A stretch of DNA of 11,151 nt from an uncultured Lachnospiraceae bacterium (GCA_947003375.1 CAMQOJ010000091.1:1-11151); one strand, 5' to 3'; counted from the first letter of the stretch, positions 1 to 6,738 are shown. Notes: generated by a model from the sequence alone, not told the origin. A program made the numbers and translations.

Positions 1-27
1 AAAGGGATCTGAACTAAGAAAATCTAA

Positions 28-56
28 TTGTCACCACCCCAATTCTATGCTAGGAT
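28..56 (+). promoter_or_regulatory. Candidate sigma-70/SigA promoter upstream of the Rpn remnant
   Basis: TTGTCA (28-33) and TAGGAT (51-56) are separated by exactly 17 bp. Each hexamer differs from consensus at one or two positions. Transcription would start near 63, leaving a leader of about 155 nt before the ATG at 218. No other gene in the first 217 bp explains it, so I read it as the surviving promoter of the collapsed nuclease gene. Confidence 0.45.
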
Positions 57-217
57 AAAATCAGCTCCAAGCAGCCAGCCCTCGTCCGGAGATCGAATGC
101 TGCCCGGAGACGGAAGAGAACGAAATCCCCTCACAAAAGAGAAAGACGGCCATGCCCCAAGCTGTAAGCGATAAAAAGTATATAAATGCACTGGGGCACG
201 CATGGAGGGAGGGGAAA

Positions 218-472
218 ATGGTAAACAAGGAGCACAAGGACAGGCTGTTCAGCTTCCTGTTCGGCCAGGAGGAGAACAAGAGCTGGACGCTCAGCCTCTA
301 CAACGGGACGGCATCGCGGGAGGACGAGGTGCTGAGGCTCAGCGATGCCTTCCCCAGGGAGCTGGATGCATCGCAATCGGACGTAGAGGTCAGGGTGAGA
401 ATGCTCAACATCAACCATGGGCGGAACAGGAAGCTGATGGAGGATCTTATCGGAAGGATTTTTCCTTCATAG
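218..472 (+). pseudogene. Collapsed Rpn-family (PD-(D/E)XK) recombination-promoting nuclease, core deleted
   Basis: This open frame of 84 codons carries the two ends of a Rpn-family nuclease/transposase-like protein without its middle. Residues 1-26 (VNKEHKDRLFSFLFGQEENK, then SWTLSLYN) match the family N-terminus. From residue 27 the sequence jumps to the motif normally found well over 100 residues in: an NGT, then EVLRLSDAF, then VRVRMLNINHGRNRKLME. The segment with the Asp and ExK catalytic residues is absent, and the C-terminal tail stops about 10 residues after LNINHGRN, whereas intact members continue. Intact relatives are typically about 250-330 residues. I chose ATG 218 over the in-frame ATG 152 because a GGAGGGAGGGG stretch precedes it and the family start aligns there. 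The frame is open, so a small protein could be made, but nuclease activity is very unlikely. Family identity is from remembered consensus; junction details are inference. Confidence 0.72.
453..468. repeat. Perfect 6-bp hairpin at the 3' end of the Rpn remnant
   Basis: GAAGGA (453-458), a TTTT loop, then TCCTTC (463-468). It sits within the last codons of the remnant and immediately 3' of the leftward hydrolase gene. No T-tract follows on either strand, so a terminator role is doubtful. Confidence 0.35.
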
Positions 473-479
473 CCACAGA

Positions 480-506
480 AAAGTTTACAGCCTCACACAA
501 AACTTT
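480..506. terminator. Weak candidate bidirectional stem-loop between convergent genes
   Basis: AAAGTTT (480-486) and AAACTTT (500-506) form a 7-bp AT-rich inverted repeat with a 13-nt loop. It lies in the 46-bp gap between the stop of the Rpn remnant (472) and the stop of the leftward hydrolase (519). Position favours a shared terminator; the low stem stability argues against a strong one. Confidence 0.3.
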
Positions 507-518
507 ATACACTATCTT

Positions 519-1490
519 TTACACAGGCATATAAGCATCAAGGTATTCCAGTATCTTCCGCAGGTATTCCGCATATACCTTGTTGTCATTCTGTAAGCCG
601 TGTCCCGAATATTCACACAAATAGTAATCATGGGGGATATTGTTATCTTCAAGAGCCTTTAGGAGCCGCAGCGAGCCTTCGTATGGCTGAAATTTATCGT
701 ACTTTCCGTATGCCATAAGAGTAGGGACGGTTTTTTCGTTTACCCAAAGCAAGGCGGAAATATCTTTTATTTCTTCGTCATAGGAAGGAGTGCCAAACTC
801 TGATTCAATCTCCTTGCCTGCCATTGTGCCAAACAATGTTCTTGCAGCATCATCGCTTTTATCGAGACCATAACTTTTCCAGTCTTCAGGATAGAAAGAG
901 GACGGTCCGACTGCTTCAAAAACCATCTTTACGGGAACAGGTGAGCTTTCCGCATCCCGATAGGCATAGAGCAAAGCAAGACAGCCGCCTGCCGAACCGC
1001 CAGATATCGCCATTTCGTCAATGTGGTAACCGAGCTTTTTCGCTTCTTCCACCACAAACGGCATACTTTCTTTGATTTCCATTGATTGGGAATACACGCT
1101 TGCATCGGGGTTCTTATCATTGAACAGAGTATAGTTAATGCCTGCGGTTACATATCCCTTAGAGCAGAGCCATTGAAGAATTTGTGCATCGCCTGATTTA
1201 TCCCCTGCCGTAAAACCGCCGGCATGAAGATACACAATGAGACCATAGCCATCTCTGGAATTGTCGGCGGGAACATAAAGGTCAAATTTGTTGGCTTCGC
1301 CGCTGCCATAGGAAAGGTCGGTATAAACTGTGCCGACAGAATCATTCCAATCGACCGAAAATTCGCCGCCATAAGGATTGTAGGTCATCTTAAATATTGC
1401 AGAGCCTGCAAAAGTAACGATAAACACAAGTACATAAATAAATCCCCACATGGCTCTGCCTCTCTTTTTCGTTTTCTTTTCTTCACTCAT
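519..1490 (-). CDS. Membrane-anchored alpha/beta hydrolase (HSL/BD-FAE-like esterase)
   Basis: A 323-residue alpha/beta-hydrolase-fold esterase. A basic start (residues 1-13) and one hydrophobic helix (about 15-34) anchor it, probably with the catalytic domain outside the cell. The oxyanion element reads H-A-G-G at 89-92, the HGGG variant of the hormone-sensitive lipase/carbohydrate-esterase-like group. The nucleophile elbow is GGSAGG (164-169) with Ser166. The likely acid is Asp265 (GKYDKFQP) and the likely base His297 (YSGHGLQ), so the triad looks complete. The start ATG overlaps the stop of the upstream 44-residue membrane peptide (ATGA), with GGAGG inside that peptide's last codons, so the two are translationally coupled. 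A TetR-family gene is divergent upstream and probably represses the pair. Substrate is unknown; short-chain ester or acetylated sugar is a family-level guess. Confidence 0.85.
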   Translation of the reverse strand: MSEEKKTKKRGRAMWGFIYVLVFIVTFAGSAIFKMTYNPYGGEFSVDWNDSVGTVYTDLSYGSGEANKFDLYVPADNSRDGYGLIVYLHAGGFTAGDKSGDAQILQWLCSKGYVTAGINYTLFNDKNPDASVYSQSMEIKESMPFVVEEAKKLGYHIDEMAISGGSAGGCLALLYAYRDAESSPVPVKMVFEAVGPSSFYPEDWKSYGLDKSDDAARTLFGTMAGKEIESEFGTPSYDEEIKDISALLWVNEKTVPTLMAYGKYDKFQPYEGSLRLLKALEDNNIPHDYYLCEYSGHGLQNDNKVYAEYLRKILEYLDAYMPV

Positions 1491-1621
1491 AGAAAGTTAC
1501 CTCCAAACATGGTGCCGCCAAGCATGAGGTTCAAAACCGCCCTTACAGCAAGCCGCCCTAAAACCGCTGCTATGACAACGATAATGCCTAAGATAAGAAT
1601 ACGTTTTTGTGTAAGTGTCAT
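1487..1621 (-). CDS. 44-residue single-pass membrane peptide, coupled to the hydrolase
   Basis: A short gene starting MTLTQKRILILGIIVVIAAV and ending GGTMFGGNFL. It has a basic start, one hydrophobic helix (about residues 7-31) and a Gly-rich tail. The start at 1621 is chosen because AAAGGA precedes it by a normal distance; the frame stays open upstream to 1780, but that extension would run through the promoter. Its TGA (1487-1489) overlaps the hydrolase ATG (1488-1490). That overlap, the ribosome binding site and the upstream promoter make it credible as a real gene. I do not recognise the family. It may anchor or assist the hydrolase, or serve mainly to couple its translation. Confidence 0.62.
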   Translation of the reverse strand: MTLTQKRILILGIIVVIAAVLGRLAVRAVLNLMLGGTMFGGNFL

Positions 1622-1694
1622 ATTGTCTTTCCTTTCTGCGCACTTGATTTTTTTCATACAGTGTGCTATCATTCTATGAAACATTTGTATTGTC

Positions 1695-1708
1695 GATATA
1701 ATTGTATC
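1695..1708. promoter_or_regulatory. Candidate TetR operator 1 (imperfect palindrome)
   Basis: GATATAATTGTATC is a 14-bp palindrome with 6 of 7 positions paired. It contains the plus-strand TATAAT and the minus-strand TACAAT, so a bound dimer would block both promoters. Assignment to the adjacent TetR protein is inference from position. Confidence 0.45.
1697..1702 (+). promoter_or_regulatory. Candidate -10 box of the TetR-family gene
   Basis: A perfect TATAAT (1697-1702) lies about 40 bp before the TetR ATG, overlapping the -10 of the opposite promoter by two bases. No good -35 is visible at 17 bp (CTATGA at 1674-1679), so this promoter would be weaker than the leftward one. Confidence 0.4.
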
Positions 1709-1728
1709 ATCGATTATTGAAATGTCAA
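1701..1728 (-). promoter_or_regulatory. Promoter of the membrane peptide-hydrolase operon
   Basis: On the minus strand a perfect -35 TTGACA (plus coordinates 1723-1728) is followed after 16 bp by TACAAT (1701-1706). The leader to the ATG at 1621 would be roughly 70 nt. Both hexamers are covered by imperfect palindromes, which fits repression by the divergent TetR protein. Confidence 0.6.
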
Positions 1729-1729
1729 T
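1716..1729. promoter_or_regulatory. Candidate TetR operator 2 (imperfect palindrome)
   Basis: ATTGAAATGTCAAT is a second 14-bp palindrome with 6 of 7 pairs. It covers the leftward TTGACA -35 element and is centred 21 bp from operator 1, i.e. two helical turns, so both would face the same side of the DNA. Confidence 0.4.
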
Positions 1730-1742
1730 AGGAGGAGAAAAA

Positions 1743-2276
1743 ATGAGACAAAACAAGAAAAATGTATCACCGATGAGCAATGAGGGAAGAAATATTTATG
1801 TGATAGAACATATGACAGAATCTCTCCTTACACTATTGGAAAATAAGGCGATTGAGGATATTTCCATCAGCGAATTATGTGACAATGCAGGCATTGGACG
1901 GGCTTCTTTTTACCGTAATTTCAACAGTAAGGAAGATATTTTGAGGGCGCATATCGATAAATTATTTGACGGCTGGAGGCGCGATTGGGAGAAAAATAAC
2001 AGTATTCCACTCAGTTCGGGCATTGGCATGATATTCGAGCATTTTGAACAGCACAGGGAATTTTATCGTCTCTTGAATGAACGCCATCTTATTTATTTGT
2101 TAAAAGATGTCATTCTGGACACTATGGAGTTAAGACCAGATTTGCCAAAAGACGAAGCTTATGCAAAAGCATTTGTAACATATTGTCTTTATGGCTGGAT
2201 AGAAGTATGGTTTCAAAGGGGAATGCAGGAATCGGCTGAAGAGATGAAGCAGTTATTTCAAAATCAGGGACTATAG
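1743..2276 (+). CDS. TetR/AcrR-family transcriptional regulator
   Basis: A 177-residue TetR-family repressor. The N-terminal helix-turn-helix covers roughly residues 20-65: IEDISISELCDNAGIGRASF with the following YRNF is the classic TetR recognition-helix pattern, then NSKEDIL. The C-terminal half is helical and would carry the dimer interface and ligand pocket (about 75-177). I use ATG 1743 because GGAGGAG (1731-1737) stands directly before it; an in-frame ATG at 1722 lacks a site. The gene is divergent from the peptide-hydrolase pair, and two palindromes overlap the shared promoters, so autorepression plus repression of the hydrolase operon is the simplest reading. Base composition is AT-rich like the hydrolase genes and unlike the ABC operon to the right, suggesting the three arrived together. 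Ligand unknown. Confidence 0.88.
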   Translation: MRQNKKNVSPMSNEGRNIYVIEHMTESLLTLLENKAIEDISISELCDNAGIGRASFYRNFNSKEDILRAHIDKLFDGWRRDWEKNNSIPLSSGIGMIFEHFEQHREFYRLLNERHLIYLLKDVILDTMELRPDLPKDEAYAKAFVTYCLYGWIEVWFQRGMQESAEEMKQLFQNQGL

Positions 2277-2282
2277 CCAGTA

Positions 2283-2295
2283 TAGAATTATTCTA
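2283..2295. repeat. Short perfect palindrome after the TetR gene
   Basis: TAGAAT-T-ATTCTA is a 6-bp perfect inverted repeat only 7 bp after the TetR stop. It is too AT-rich and short for a confident terminator and could be a protein site. Nothing else clear is visible from 2296 to 2327. Confidence 0.25.
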
Positions 2296-2327
2296 CGAAT
2301 CATAGAACAGAATCGCCGGCGCGGTTA

Positions 2328-2356
2328 TTGAATAAATGATGCCCTGCATGTATCCT
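2328..2356 (+). promoter_or_regulatory. Candidate promoter of the XRE-ABC operon
   Basis: TTGAAT (2328-2333) and TATCCT (2351-2356) are spaced 17 bp apart. This would give a leader of about 170 nt before the XRE start at 2535. The -10 is a moderate match only. No better pair was seen in 2277-2534. Confidence 0.35.
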
Positions 2357-2393
2357 GTAAACAGCGACAGAACGCTCCGGAAATTCCAGGAGC

Positions 2394-2453
2394 CGCTTTC
2401 GAAAGAAGCGCATTCAAAGGAATCGGTTTCAATGGAGCCGCCTTCAAGGGAAA
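2394..2453. repeat. Four-unit degenerate 15-bp tandem repeat in the operon leader
   Basis: Successive 15-mers are CGCTTTCGAAAGAAG, CGCATTCAAAGGAAT, CGGTTTCAATGGAGC and CGCCTTCAAGGGAAA, with a shared CGNNTTCAANGGA core. A weaker fifth unit may precede at 2379. Read in the open frame from 2336 it would give a pentapeptide E-x-x-S-(K/M/R) pattern, but that frame has no good ribosome site and runs into the XRE gene. I list it as a non-coding leader repeat. Confidence 0.55.
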
Positions 2454-2534
2454 AGGAAATAGCTGCGGGAAACCTGCAGCAACAGGACAGGGACAGGGGC
2501 GAGGCACTGAGGAGAGCGACCAGGAGGGAACAGC

Positions 2535-3329
2535 ATGAAACTGCGGATAGGAGAGAACATCAGGCGGCTGCGCCGTGAAAGGAATCTGACACAGGAGGAG
2601 ATGGCCGCCCATCTGGGGATTTCATTCCAGTCCGTCAGCAAATGGGAGCGGTGCGACGGGTATCCGGACATCACCATGCTGCCTGCGCTGGCCAATTATT
2701 TCGGCGTAAGCGTGGACAGCCTGATCGGCATGGACGAGATAGCAAAGGCAGGAAAGTATGATGAAATCAACCGACTGTGGACTGAGAACAATCGCAGTGG
2801 GCTCCACCATGAGAACGTCCTTCTGATGCGGGACTCTCTGAAGACATTTCCCGGCGATGGGCTGCTGCTGGTTCAGCTGTCCTGCTCTCTGGAAAAGCTG
2901 GAAGGGACGAAGGAGGAAAAGGAGAAAAACTTAAGGGAATCCATAGCCCTCCAGGAACAGATTCTCCGCTACGGGGAGGACTCGGAGGTGCGCAGCGCCA
3001 CCCAATACAACATCTGCTTCGCCTATTGGAAGAACGGGGAGCGGGAAAAGGCCCTGGAGCAGGCGGGGAAGCTGCCGAACCTGTATAAGGCCCGGGAAAA
3101 CGCGCTGGTGTTCTTCCTGGAGGGCGAAGAGAGGTACAGGACTGCCAAAACGGCATTAGAGCCCCTGGCCTGGGCGGCGGCGCTTCACCTGTCGGTTCTG
3201 GCTCAGGAGGAGGGAGAGCCCGCCTATCTGGAGAGGGCGGGGGAGATACGCAGGCTCCTGCTTGGCCATGGGGAAGAGGAAATCGCGGAATCCATGTCGG
3301 AAAAGCAACGGGCGGAACTATCCGAATGA
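2535..3329 (+). CDS. XRE-family regulator with helical (TPR-like) C-terminal sensor domain
   Basis: A 264-residue DNA-binding regulator. Residues 3-64 form a Cro/C1-type helix-turn-helix: IGENIRRLRRERNLTQEEMA, then HLGISFQSVSKWERCDGYPD and LANYFGVSVDSLIG. Residues about 70-264 are wholly alpha-helical and Glu/Leu-rich, with segments such as ATQYNICFAYWKNGEREKAL that resemble a tetratricopeptide repeat, suggesting a peptide- or protein-sensing role. GGAGG stands 7 nt before the ATG. Its TGA overlaps the ATG of the first ABC half-transporter (ATGA), so regulator and exporter are one transcription unit and translationally coupled. Regulators of this build next to ABC exporters are common in Firmicutes; the likely job is control of this operon in response to a toxic or signal molecule. 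No inducer can be named. Confidence 0.85.
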   Translation: MKLRIGENIRRLRRERNLTQEEMAAHLGISFQSVSKWERCDGYPDITMLPALANYFGVSVDSLIGMDEIAKAGKYDEINRLWTENNRSGLHHENVLLMRDSLKTFPGDGLLLVQLSCSLEKLEGTKEEKEKNLRESIALQEQILRYGEDSEVRSATQYNICFAYWKNGEREKALEQAGKLPNLYKARENALVFFLEGEERYRTAKTALEPLAWAAALHLSVLAQEEGEPAYLERAGEIRRLLLGHGEEEIAESMSEKQRAELSE

Positions 3330-4966
3330 GGGAGGAGGATGCTTTGGCTGGAAAAGCAGGTCTTACTTACAGGACAGTATTCCGGGTGCCCCGGCGGAGA
3401 CTTGCGGTCGTCCTGGCCGGGACGGCGCTGCTGGCTGCGGGAAATGTGCTGCTGCGATGGGGCATCGGAGAGGCGCTGGACGGGGGCGAGCCGGGAGCGA
3501 TTCTGGCAGCCACGGCGGTCCTGCTCCTGGCGGTGTCGCAGCTGCTCCTCTATACGAGACAGGTCCTGTCTGCCGAAATACGGGAGGATATCTACGGCAG
3601 AATTCAGCGAAAGGTGCTCCACGGTTCCATGGAGAGCCTGGGAAAAAGCGACCTGGGCGGAATCGCCGCCTATTATATGACAGACGTGGATCAGATTGAC
3701 GCCTTTGTGGGACGGCTTCTGGGAAAAGCGCTGCCCGATCTGGCGGGATGGCTGATTACCCTGGCGGCTCTGTTTTGGCTGGATTCCCTCCTGGGCATCG
3801 CCGGGATTTTTGTGACGGCTATTCCCGTCCTGTTCCTGCACCGGATGAGCCGGACTGTGGCAAGGGGAGCGGAAGGATACCAGAAGGCCCTGGAAAAGGC
3901 CAACCAGAGCGCGGCCACAGGGCTGCACAACCTGGAGACGATAAAGGCTTCCCGCAGAGAGGATGTCTTTATGCGGAGGTATCAGGAAGGGCTGGTGTCC
4001 CTGCAGAGAGAGAAGCGGAAGATGGCCATAGGGGAGGCGCTTCTGGGCCTTCCCATGCTGGCAGGCGCCTTTGGGACGATTGTCCTTCTCACGGGGCTGG
4101 GCGGATGGCTGGTGCTGGCGGGACGCATTACCGCCGGCGGGCTGTTGACGGTAATTACATTGACGGAAAACATCCTTTCCTTCAGCATGGGCCTGGACGG
4201 CACAGTGTCGCGGTTTCGGCGGGCGCAGGTCAGCATCCGGAGACTGGGCGGCTTCCTGGGGCAGGAGGAAGAAAGGCAAGGCGGTCTAGATGCGGAAGAA
4301 ATCAGGGACATTGTCTTTGACAGGATTCATTTCACCTATCCGGGCAGCGGAGGGAAGGAAATCTATCAGGGCCTTTCCCAGCGCTGGCGGCGGGGGCGGC
4401 TCTATTTCATAGAGGGTGGAAACGGAGCGGGAAAGACCACGCTGATAAAGCTGCTGACAGACATTTATGATGTATCAGAAGGGCGGATTCTGCTAAACGG
4501 GATTCCGCTACAGGAATATCGCCTGGCAAGCCTGCGGGAAAGAATCGTAGTGGTGCCCCAGGAGAACGTACTGTTTCGGGGAAGCATCCGCGACAACCTG
4601 ACCTGCGGGCAGGACATAAGTGCCGGGCAGGTGGAGGAGGCCTGTAGGAGGACGGGCATCCACGAGGAAGTCCTGAGAATGCCGAAAGGGTATGAGACCA
4701 TGCTGACGGAAGGGGGAGGTTTCCTCTCCGGCGGTCAGAAGCAGCGGTTGTGCCTGGCCAGGGCGCTGCTCAGGAAAGGGGACGTCTATGTCTTCGACGA
4801 ACCCACCAGTGCGTTGGACAGGGCGAACAGGGAATGCTTCACGGCGCTTTTGGCGAAGCTCGCGGAAGAAAAAATCGTAGCCGTGATTACCCATGACAGG
4901 GAACTTACGGAATCAGCGCTTTTGGGGCCGAACCGATGCACAGTAGAAATAGAGGCCCATATATAG
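3326..4966 (+). CDS. ABC exporter half-transporter, subunit 1 (permease-ATPase fusion)
   Basis: A 546-residue type I (MsbA/LmrA-like) half-transporter. The membrane domain has hydrophobic helices near 26-44, 57-77, 134-152, 155-173, 239-260 and 266-288. The nucleotide-binding domain shows an A-loop Tyr338 (FTYPG), Walker A GGNGAGKTT (364-372, Lys370), Q-loop Gln412, signature LSGGQ (467-471), Walker B ending Asp491-Glu492 with D-loop SALD, and switch His523, so the ATPase looks fully competent. The ATG at 3326 overlaps the XRE stop. A TTG at 3344, preceded by GAGGAGG (3332-3338), is a plausible alternative start six codons downstream. It pairs with the next gene, of nearly equal length, to make a heterodimer. 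Substrate unknown: peptide, lipid or drug are all possible. Confidence 0.9.
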   Translation: MREEDALAGKAGLTYRTVFRVPRRRLAVVLAGTALLAAGNVLLRWGIGEALDGGEPGAILAATAVLLLAVSQLLLYTRQVLSAEIREDIYGRIQRKVLHGSMESLGKSDLGGIAAYYMTDVDQIDAFVGRLLGKALPDLAGWLITLAALFWLDSLLGIAGIFVTAIPVLFLHRMSRTVARGAEGYQKALEKANQSAATGLHNLETIKASRREDVFMRRYQEGLVSLQREKRKMAIGEALLGLPMLAGAFGTIVLLTGLGGWLVLAGRITAGGLLTVITLTENILSFSMGLDGTVSRFRRAQVSIRRLGGFLGQEEERQGGLDAEEIRDIVFDRIHFTYPGSGGKEIYQGLSQRWRRGRLYFIEGGNGAGKTTLIKLLTDIYDVSEGRILLNGIPLQEYRLASLRERIVVVPQENVLFRGSIRDNLTCGQDISAGQVEEACRRTGIHEEVLRMPKGYETMLTEGGGFLSGGQKQRLCLARALLRKGDVYVFDEPTSALDRANRECFTALLAKLAEEKIVAVITHDRELTESALLGPNRCTVEIEAHI

Positions 4967-5056
4967 CTCTGTTTGAGGGATGTTGGGGAGGCGGAAGAGA
5001 GGAAGCACCCAGGATGGCTGGAGGGGCATGAGGCGGCCGGGAAAGAGGTTGGAGAG

Positions 5057-6691
5057 ATGAAGAACCGGATTTTACTGCGGAAGATGCGCAGATGGGCAGT
5101 TCCCTACACAATGAGCACCATTATGGTAGCATGCCGCAATTTCCTGATTACATGGCTTACGGCCCTCGTCGGCGGCAGCGTGCTGAACCTGGCGGACGGC
5201 GGAAAGACATCGGATTTGTCCGGGCAGCTGGCCTCCCTGGCGCTGTACATCCTGGCATTCCTGGCATTTGACACCACAGGGCTGTTCTGGCAGTCGGTGA
5301 CCATACACAGGATGAGGAATCAGCTGAGTGCCATTCTCTATGGCAGCATATTGAGGGCCCGGTACGATAAGGTGTCCGCCATGGGCCAGAAGGGGGAGCT
5401 GCTCTCCCGGATGAATTCGGACGTGGAAACGGTATCCTCTATATTAGGCGGTATCTTGATGCCATGCATGACCCTGATTTCCTGCATCGGTGCTACGGCT
5501 GCGGTGGCTGCCATCCACTGGAAGCTATGCCTCCTGGCCTGTGGGATGGGAGCGCTGTGCTGGGGCGCCCAGACACTGGTCATCCGGAAGGAGCGTGCCA
5601 CCATCGCCGGACTTCAGGAGAACAGGGCGGCTGCACTGGGCCTCTGCGGCGAAAGCTTCCAGAACGCTTTGACGATCAGGCTGTGCGGCCTGGCGGATGC
5701 CTTTGAGGAGAAAGTACTGGAGAACCTTTTCGGCTTCCGGCAGCTCTCCCGCAGATTGGCCGCCCAGAAGACAGCGGAGGGATCAGGAGGCGCGCTGCTG
5801 CAGTATCTACAGAGCGTGGGAATGCTTTTCGCGGGCTGTATCCTGTACCGAAGAGGGGAAATCAGGCTGGGAGACATGGTGGTTCTGTATCAAATGACGG
5901 CATTGATCACCGCCATGTTTTTAGGGATATCTTCCGGCTATGCCGCCTTCCAGGGCTGGATTGTGGGCTTTCGCAGACTCCATGACATCCTGGATCTGGA
6001 GGAGGAGAGAGGGCCCTCAGGAGGGGAGAATCTGCGCTTCTCCTCCCAGACGGAGGCGGGAATCGAGGCCCGGGGCGTGGCATGCCGGGGGGGACATATC
6101 TCGTATGGGGATCTGAACCTGGAGGCAAAGGGCCTCTATCTCCTGATGGGGGAAAGCGGAAGGGGGAAGACCACCTTTTTCCGGCTGTTGACAGGAATAT
6201 ATCCCTACGGGTCGGGCACGATTTGCCTCTTCGGGCGAAAGCTTGAGGAATATACCCTGGAGAGCGTCCGGAGCCAGATTACCTATATGCCTCAGGAGGA
6301 CGCATTGTTCCAGGGGACTGTCCGGGAGAACATCCTGTGGCGCAGCAGCGCGGAGGACGAAAGGATTCTGGCACTGCTTAGGAGGCTGGGACTGGAGCGA
6401 TGGATCCTCGGGCTGGAAAAGGGGCTGGACACCCCTATCGGCAGCGGAGGGACGGAATTTTCCGGCGGCCAGCGCAAATGCCTGCTCCTGGCCCGGGCGC
6501 TGCTGGAGGACTCTCCCGTCTACCTGCTGGACGAGCCCTTTGCGGGGGTGGACAGACAACACAGCCTCCTGATATGGGAGGAGCTGAGCAAGACTGCGGA
6601 GGGTGCGCTGGTCATAGTCGTCGCCCACGATGTGGCTGCCTTGGAGAGGGAGCCGGGGCTGGTACAGAAGGCAAAAATGCTGTACATATAA
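5057..6691 (+). CDS. ABC exporter half-transporter, subunit 2 (permease-ATPase fusion)
   Basis: A 544-residue partner of the preceding half-transporter. Hydrophobic helices lie near 17-43, 57-80, 130-152, 156-175, 248-263 and 272-292. The ATPase domain carries Walker A GESGRGKTT (365-373, Lys371), a Q-loop in ITYMPQEDALFQG, signature FSGGQ (468-472), Walker B ending Asp492-Glu493, D-loop AGVD and switch His524. Motif positions fall within one residue of those in subunit 1, supporting a duplicated pair. The strand before Walker A is short, and the usual aromatic A-loop residue is not obvious (V-A-C-R-G where V-x-F-x-Y is expected). I start at ATG 5057, after AGAGG and GGAGAG; the frame opens with a TTG at 4973 that lacks a ribosome site. 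The 90-bp gap to subunit 1 is purine-rich. A strong hairpin terminator follows, ending the operon. Confidence 0.9.
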   Translation: MKNRILLRKMRRWAVPYTMSTIMVACRNFLITWLTALVGGSVLNLADGGKTSDLSGQLASLALYILAFLAFDTTGLFWQSVTIHRMRNQLSAILYGSILRARYDKVSAMGQKGELLSRMNSDVETVSSILGGILMPCMTLISCIGATAAVAAIHWKLCLLACGMGALCWGAQTLVIRKERATIAGLQENRAAALGLCGESFQNALTIRLCGLADAFEEKVLENLFGFRQLSRRLAAQKTAEGSGGALLQYLQSVGMLFAGCILYRRGEIRLGDMVVLYQMTALITAMFLGISSGYAAFQGWIVGFRRLHDILDLEEERGPSGGENLRFSSQTEAGIEARGVACRGGHISYGDLNLEAKGLYLLMGESGRGKTTFFRLLTGIYPYGSGTICLFGRKLEEYTLESVRSQITYMPQEDALFQGTVRENILWRSSAEDERILALLRRLGLERWILGLEKGLDTPIGSGGTEFSGGQRKCLLLARALLEDSPVYLLDEPFAGVDRQHSLLIWEELSKTAEGALVIVVAHDVAALEREPGLVQKAKMLYI

Positions 6692-6738
6692 AAGCAGTGC
6701 CTTTCTTTTGCCCTTACCGTTTCCGCTCCCCGGTCCAG

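Noticed and set aside
202..534. 110-codon plus-strand frame over the Rpn remnant
   Set aside because: Frame 218-472 shows clear Rpn motifs; this one is a shifted reading with Gly/Gln/Arg bias.
1224..1679. 151-codon plus-strand frame
   Set aside because: Antisense to the hydrolase and membrane peptide, whose triad, ribosome sites and promoter are clear.
2336..2578. 80-codon plus-strand frame with a pentapeptide repeat
   Set aside because: No ribosome site, would start inside the promoter spacer and overlap the XRE start; better explained as a leader tandem repeat, though kept as a finding.
3224..4279. 351-codon open frame on the minus strand
   Set aside because: It is antisense to the XRE and ABC subunit 1 genes, has a low-complexity Pro/Gln/Arg/Ser composition typical of a GC-rich shadow frame, and no recognisable domain.
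6017..6628. 203-codon minus-strand frame
   Set aside because: Antisense to the ATPase domain of ABC subunit 2, which has all expected motifs.
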